The notes beneath the pieces were generated by a model. The model made no database searches and was not told the origin of the DNA. It worked only from the letters and a program-made list of their open reading frames with translations. From assembly GCA_017478225.1 (NCBI GenBank), contig JAFVDX010000009.1:124001-188000 (forward strand): a stretch of 64,000 bases of DNA, read 5' to 3'. Below, in pieces: positions 60,174 to 64,000 of the stretch. Made by a program: the position numbers and the translations under genes. Positions within the stretch are counted from its first letter, which is position 1. Each line of letters begins with the position of its first letter. This stretch comes from Paludibacteraceae bacterium. Lineage in GTDB: Bacteria; Bacteroidota; Bacteroidia; Bacteroidales; Paludibacteraceae.

Positions 60174-62153
60174 ATGAAAATACGTCTGTTCGTGTCTAAT
60201 ATCTTGCTTATTTGCTCCTATGTATGTTTTGCAGTCAACATAACTATTAGTGGGCAATTGCAACCATTTAAGAATACAACTATCAACTACTCGCAGGCTC
60301 CTATCGGGTCCCGTATTTGTCTTTATCAAGATGTTGCGTCTCTTCCCTTGATAGTATATGTAGATATAACCGAAGAATCAATACAAGATGGCGTGTTAAA
60401 TACCCTTTCGCTGCTTGAACCGGGGAAATACAAGGCCGTTTGTGAACAAAATGGTACGATATTGTCTGAGAGTGATTTCAGTATAAATGAATTAGGACTG
60501 GTAGGGCAGGCAAAGCGTATAGCGCTGCTTACGGATATTCATGTTATGGCAAAACAACTTATCGTAAGTCCCGGCTCGGCCTTCTATGAGGCAATGGATG
60601 CTGATAGAAAAATGCTCGATAAAAGCGAGGAAATTTTTGCGGCTGTAGTTGATACCTTAATCAAAGAAAAAATAGATTTAGTACTCATTACAGGCGATTT
60701 AACCAAAGATGGTGAGTATGTAAGCCATCTCTCCGTTGCTCAGCAATTGCAAAAACTGAAAGAAGCCGGTATTACTCCGCTTGTTATACCGGGTAATCAT
60801 GATTTGCTAAATCCTTATGCATATAGTTATGATGGCGATTCAAAATCATCGGTGAAATCGATAACTTATGAAGAATTTGCTGAGTTGTATAAAGATTTTG
60901 GATATGGTGAAAATTCGCTTCGTGACGCTGCATCTCTAACATACATGACTGAACCTATTGACGGATTAGTAGTAATAGGCATAGACGCAACTCGTGCAGA
61001 TGAAAACACCTCGAGCAACCGTCAGGACTATGGACGAATCCGCCAGCAAACACTTGATTGGATTTTTAGCAAAGCAGATAGTGTTGTTAAAGAAGGAAAA
61101 CAAATAATCGCTTTGCAGCATCATCAACTTGTACAGCATTACAACGACCAGGCTTCTTTTATTAAGTCGGCAGCAGTGGAAAATGGAGATAGCATCGCCT
61201 TAGAAATGGTAAAACACGGGATAAGACTTGTTATGACAGGACACATGCATATCAGCAATAACACGGTGCTGTATAATGAAGAAAAAACGGATAGTTTAAT
61301 AGAAATTTCTACAGGCGCAACTGTTAGTTATCCTGTGCCATACAGATTGATGACTATTAATGAAACTTGTGATAAAATTGACCTTCAGACAAGATATATA
61401 AGAGCCATAGCATCATGTGACGATTTGCAAACAGCCTCCAAAAAGCATACATCTGATAGGTCCGACGGATATCTGAAATCACTCGTAAGACAACAATCCG
61501 GTAAATTGGATTCTTTCGAAGAAAAACTAAAGAATAAATTAGGTAATATAGTTGGGCCTACTATCGCTGAGAAATTAGTTGCCACTTTACCTAAGACAGC
61601 TTCTGCAAGAGCCGATTTTGTAGTAGAGTATTTTAGCGAACCATTTCGTCAAACACTCTTGCTCACAAGCGAAGCAAATGAGAATCGGAAACTGACAGAT
61701 ACTATTAGCCAAATGTCTATTAGCGGATTAGAAAGAGTCTTTAATTATATGTTTGAAAATGCTCAGTTTAGTACTTTGGAACAAATGCAAGCAAATGTTT
61801 TCAAACAAGTAATAGCAACTATGATGTCTCAACTACGCAAAGGTAATACTCAAGCACTTGAGATGTTGTTAGGTTCTGACGATAGTGAAGGGGCAGGCGG
61901 TATGGTGAATATGCTGAATAGTATGTTGGAAGATTGCTCCTATTGTGGCACTCAAAATGAAAATCAAACAAATGATTTGTTCCTTACAATCAACTTGCCT
62001 ACTCCGAAAAAAGATGTTGATACGAGTATTGAAAATCTCGATGAAAACGGAGATTTTGAAGGCTGGTGGGATGTGTTGGGAAGATATTATTCAACAAAAC
62101 CTCAACAAAGTGGAATCTATTTGCATAGTGGCAAAAAAGTATTGATATATTAA
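60174..62153 (+). CDS. Secreted calcineurin-type metallophosphoesterase
   Basis: 659 residues with signal peptide 'MKIRLFVSNILLICSYVCFA'. A beta-rich N-terminal part (about 20-115) is followed by the phosphoesterase core with all metal motifs: 'ALLTDIHVMA' (D-x-H), 'VLITGDLTKDGEY' (GD), 'LVIPGNHDLLNPY' (GNHD), 'IALQHHQLVQ' (H) and 'LVMTGHMHISN' (GHxH). The C-terminal third (about 420-659) is helical and unassigned. The substrate is unknown. It is probably in the periplasm or at the surface, and no T9SS tail is evident. Confidence 0.85.
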   Translation: MKIRLFVSNILLICSYVCFAVNITISGQLQPFKNTTINYSQAPIGSRICLYQDVASLPLIVYVDITEESIQDGVLNTLSLLEPGKYKAVCEQNGTILSESDFSINELGLVGQAKRIALLTDIHVMAKQLIVSPGSAFYEAMDADRKMLDKSEEIFAAVVDTLIKEKIDLVLITGDLTKDGEYVSHLSVAQQLQKLKEAGITPLVIPGNHDLLNPYAYSYDGDSKSSVKSITYEEFAELYKDFGYGENSLRDAASLTYMTEPIDGLVVIGIDATRADENTSSNRQDYGRIRQQTLDWIFSKADSVVKEGKQIIALQHHQLVQHYNDQASFIKSAAVENGDSIALEMVKHGIRLVMTGHMHISNNTVLYNEEKTDSLIEISTGATVSYPVPYRLMTINETCDKIDLQTRYIRAIASCDDLQTASKKHTSDRSDGYLKSLVRQQSGKLDSFEEKLKNKLGNIVGPTIAEKLVATLPKTASARADFVVEYFSEPFRQTLLLTSEANENRKLTDTISQMSISGLERVFNYMFENAQFSTLEQMQANVFKQVIATMMSQLRKGNTQALEMLLGSDDSEGAGGMVNMLNSMLEDCSYCGTQNENQTNDLFLTINLPTPKKDVDTSIENLDENGDFEGWWDVLGRYYSTKPQQSGIYLHSGKKVLIY

Positions 62154-62172
62154 AGTTGAAAGTGATTGCTAC

Positions 62173-63078
62173 TTGAAGCGTTTTATAAAAAATATCACAC
62201 AAATCGGTTGGGGATGGATAGCCTTATTGGCGCTTTCAACCTATGTGATGTGGATTCCACAGTTCCTTTCTGATAATTGGTTGGAAGCAGTGGCCACTGC
62301 AGTGTTGACTCTTGTTAATGCAGTTGTCCTGATGTTTATAGCCTATAAAACAGGTGCCACTCATAGCCACTCGGCAATTCCGGTTCTGATGTATCTGCTG
62401 TTTATAGGTGTTTTTGCCGAACTTCATTTCGATTGGCAAATACAGGTCGTAACTATTGCCTTTCAAACTATTATTGCATTACAGATACGCTCTTATAGAA
62501 ATAATAATGCAGTAGAAGAAAGTTTCCTTATAGGCGTTATTTTAGCATTGACCATGTTGCTTGAGCCTGATGTGATATTCTTTCTGCCTTTTGTTTGGTT
62601 TGGGTTTTCGTGGCAAAGAGCACTTAATGGTAAGGTTATACTTGCTTCCATCATTGGCATGGCTTTAGTTGCTTTATATCTTGCTCTATTAGTGTGGATG
62701 CAATATGTATGTATTTATTCTTTTGTGGAAATATGCAAACACTCTTGGATTAATACAAGTATGTTGCCCCGTTTGTTATATGTAATTGTATGGACTGTTT
62801 TCTTTTTTGTAACTACAGCCTTTAATTTTACTCGTGCTAATTCCAGCGTACAATCGTATATTGTATTGTATGTGCTTTTACTTCCCGTAGTATTATTTTT
62901 CTCACTATTGCAACCTAATAAGTTTTCGCCTACCACATCTCTGCTTGCCTTGTCTGCATCAGCACTTGCTACTTACTATTTTTCAAGCAAGCAGACGATG
63001 ATGAGTGGAATAAGTTTTGTGCTGTTTATATTGCTATCAGTGGCAATATCTCTTATGACATATTTCGGCGTTCTCTGA
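62173..63078 (+). CDS. Polytopic membrane protein (DUF6427-like)
   Basis: 301 residues with eight or nine membrane helices and short loops ('WGWIALLALSTYVMWIPQFL', 'AVLTLVNAVVLMFIAYKTG', 'LIGVILALTMLLEPDVIFFL', 'IIGMALVALYLALLVWMQYV', 'LPRLLYVIVWTVFFFVTTAF'). It starts with TTG (62173) since no ATG fits before the first helix. The layout resembles DUF6427 proteins of Bacteroidetes, which I state only tentatively. Its last 26 bases overlap the convergent small membrane protein gene. Confidence 0.6.
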   Translation: MKRFIKNITQIGWGWIALLALSTYVMWIPQFLSDNWLEAVATAVLTLVNAVVLMFIAYKTGATHSHSAIPVLMYLLFIGVFAELHFDWQIQVVTIAFQTIIALQIRSYRNNNAVEESFLIGVILALTMLLEPDVIFFLPFVWFGFSWQRALNGKVILASIIGMALVALYLALLVWMQYVCIYSFVEICKHSWINTSMLPRLLYVIVWTVFFFVTTAFNFTRANSSVQSYIVLYVLLLPVVLFFSLLQPNKFSPTTSLLALSASALATYYFSSKQTMMSGISFVLFILLSVAISLMTYFGVL

Positions 63079-63460
63079 CTATCATGAGAGCCTCTTCTCT
63101 TATATTCAGCGGAAGAGATATATTTCTCATCTGAAGACTTCTGCACCAACTTGCTACTTCCTCTTCTTTGAGAGTGGTAAAAATATCGTTGAAAACGGCG
63201 ATTTCAGCATCGTTGTAACTCTCAGCATCTCTACCAGCATATTGGTCTAACTCTTCATCATCAAAATACTCTATTTGCATGTTAGTGTTAAGAAGAGTCT
63301 CTTTCTCGCAAACCAAATGCTCTCCACAACAACCTTCAGGGCGCTGTGGGGCAGGTGTAGTATTATTATCAGAATTGTCCGATTGCCTCTTGCGCTCCCG
63401 AATCTCTATTAAAATAACAATAGTAATAGCAAGTAATATGAAAACAACTAATGCTACCAT
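63053..63460 (-). CDS. Small single-pass membrane protein
   Basis: 135 residues: one membrane helix at 2-19 ('VALVVFILLAITIVILI'), a basic/polar linker, 'PEGCCGEHLVCEKE' with three Cys, and an acidic helical tail ('YFDDEELDQYAGRDAESYND', 'EEEVASWCRSLQMRNISLPL'). The Cys cluster could bind metal. Related small proteins lie next to parE in Bacteroidales, with no known role. The gap to the downstream side of parE is 9 bases, so the two are probably co-transcribed (parE first). Confidence 0.7.
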   Translation of the reverse strand: MVALVVFILLAITIVILIEIRERKRQSDNSDNNTTPAPQRPEGCCGEHLVCEKETLLNTNMQIEYFDDEELDQYAGRDAESYNDAEIAVFNDIFTTLKEEEVASWCRSLQMRNISLPLNIREEALMIVRERRNMS

Positions 63461-63469
63461 TGTGTGATT

Positions 63470-64000
63470 TTAGTTAGTCTCGTCTTCTTCTATTCTAAGA
63501 TTGTCTATAATAAATTGTTGTCTTTCGGAAGTGTTTTTACCCATGTAGTATTCTAACAATTCATTTACAGTATCTTCTTTTCTCAAAGTTACTTGGTCTA
63601 AACGAATCCCATTACCTATAAAACCCTTGAATTCATCGGGAGAAATTTCTCCTAAACCTTTGAATCGGGTAATTTCAGGGTTGGGCTTTAAGTCTTCTAA
63701 TGCCTTCAGACGTTCATCTTCGTTGTAGCAATATCTAATTTCTTTTTTGTTTTTTACTCTGAAAAGAGGGGTCTGTAAAATATATACATGTCCTTTTTTG
63801 ACCAAATCGGGGAAGAATTGTAAAAAGAATGTAAGCATTAATAAGCGAATGTGCATTCCATCTACATCGGCATCGGTTGCGATAATCACTTTGTTATATC
63901 TCAAATTATCCAAGCCGTCTTCTATATTCAATGCCGATTGCAGACAGAAAAATTCTTCGTTTTCATATACAATTTCTTTTGTAAGCCCGAAAGTGTTTTT
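63470..64000 (-). CDS. parE: DNA topoisomerase IV subunit B, C-terminal part
   Basis: The frame is open at the right edge, so only the last 177 residues are seen. Toprim acidic motif '[19 protein letters not shown]' (DxDxD), then '[18 protein letters not shown]' and the C-terminal '[20 protein letters not shown]', where GyrB proteins have a longer 'MGxxVxPRRxFIE'. The phrase '[12 protein letters not shown]' is typical of ParE in Bacteroidetes. It supplies the ATPase/Toprim subunit that decatenates chromosomes. Confidence 0.92.
   Translation of the reverse strand, partial: KNTFGLTKEIVYENEEFFCLQSALNIEDGLDNLRYNKVIIATDADVDGMHIRLLMLTFFLQFFPDLVKKGHVYILQTPLFRVKNKKEIRYCYNEDERLKALEDLKPNPEITRFKGLGEISPDEFKGFIGNGIRLDQVTLRKEDTVNELLEYYMGKNTSERQQFIIDNLRIEEDETN

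Noticed and set aside
1..64000. tRNA and rRNA genes
   Set aside because: No stretch with a T-loop TTCRANTC plus matching acceptor arms, and no rRNA segment, could be found by reading; a tRNAscan run would be decisive.

Overview
The window looks like chromosome of an AT-rich member of the Bacteroidales. The evidence is consistent: promoters of the Bacteroidetes type (TTTG, 18-20 bases, TAnnTTTG), a fused lpxC-fabZ gene, CcsB and CcsA fused in one protein, a TonB receptor behind a TPP riboswitch, BspA-like DUF285 repeats, and several secreted proteins ending in a type IX secretion (T9SS)-like tail. No T9SS machinery gene, rRNA, tRNA, CRISPR array or intact mobile element was seen. Genus cannot be fixed by eye; a T9SS-bearing family such as Paludibacteraceae is only a guess.

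Layout. 1-3905: the end of a lemA gene, a DUF2461 gene, a decayed AAA ATPase pseudogene and a DUF285 surface protein. 3906-4640: a gene-free stretch with a well-formed promoter, about 335 bases of strongly self-complementary sequence and an intrinsic terminator, which I read as an unidentified structured RNA or a long attenuator leader. 4641-8702: an envelope operon of an LPP20-like lipoprotein, two paralogous exported proteins and a repeat lipoprotein. 8703-12604: cca (with a repeated leader element), a phosphoethanolamine-transferase-like gene and an orphan gene. 12622-19483: a serine hydrolase, a short MoxR/DUF58/BatD-like operon, rfbC-rfbD, DUF5063 and a 3'-5' exonuclease.

19484-36613 is the most unusual region: one promoter with an 11-G tract upstream, then six tightly packed genes on the + strand. 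They encode a protein with a PID-CTERM-like sorting tail, four large secreted proteins (1179, 868, 582 and 2177 residues) with T9SS-like tails, and an outer-membrane barrel with an (8-residue)x6 proline-rich linker, closed by a strong terminator. It reads as one surface apparatus of unknown function.

36616-45240: DUF4294, two outer-membrane barrels, an HD hydrolase joined to lpxD, lpxC/fabZ and lpxA (lipid A and fatty acid synthesis), free methionine-R-sulfoxide reductase, and ychF. 45297-51591 (minus strand): an SDR, a TPP-riboswitch-controlled TonB receptor (probable outer-membrane thiamine uptake), comF, a Wzz-like membrane protein and an NhaD/CitM-type transporter. 51793-58560 (minus strand): CcsBA, a di-haem DUF1111 oxidoreductase, an imelysin lipoprotein and a porin-like protein, which look like one metal-related set. 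58709-64000: pepD, a metallophosphoesterase, a polytopic membrane protein, a small anchored protein and the C-terminal part of parE.
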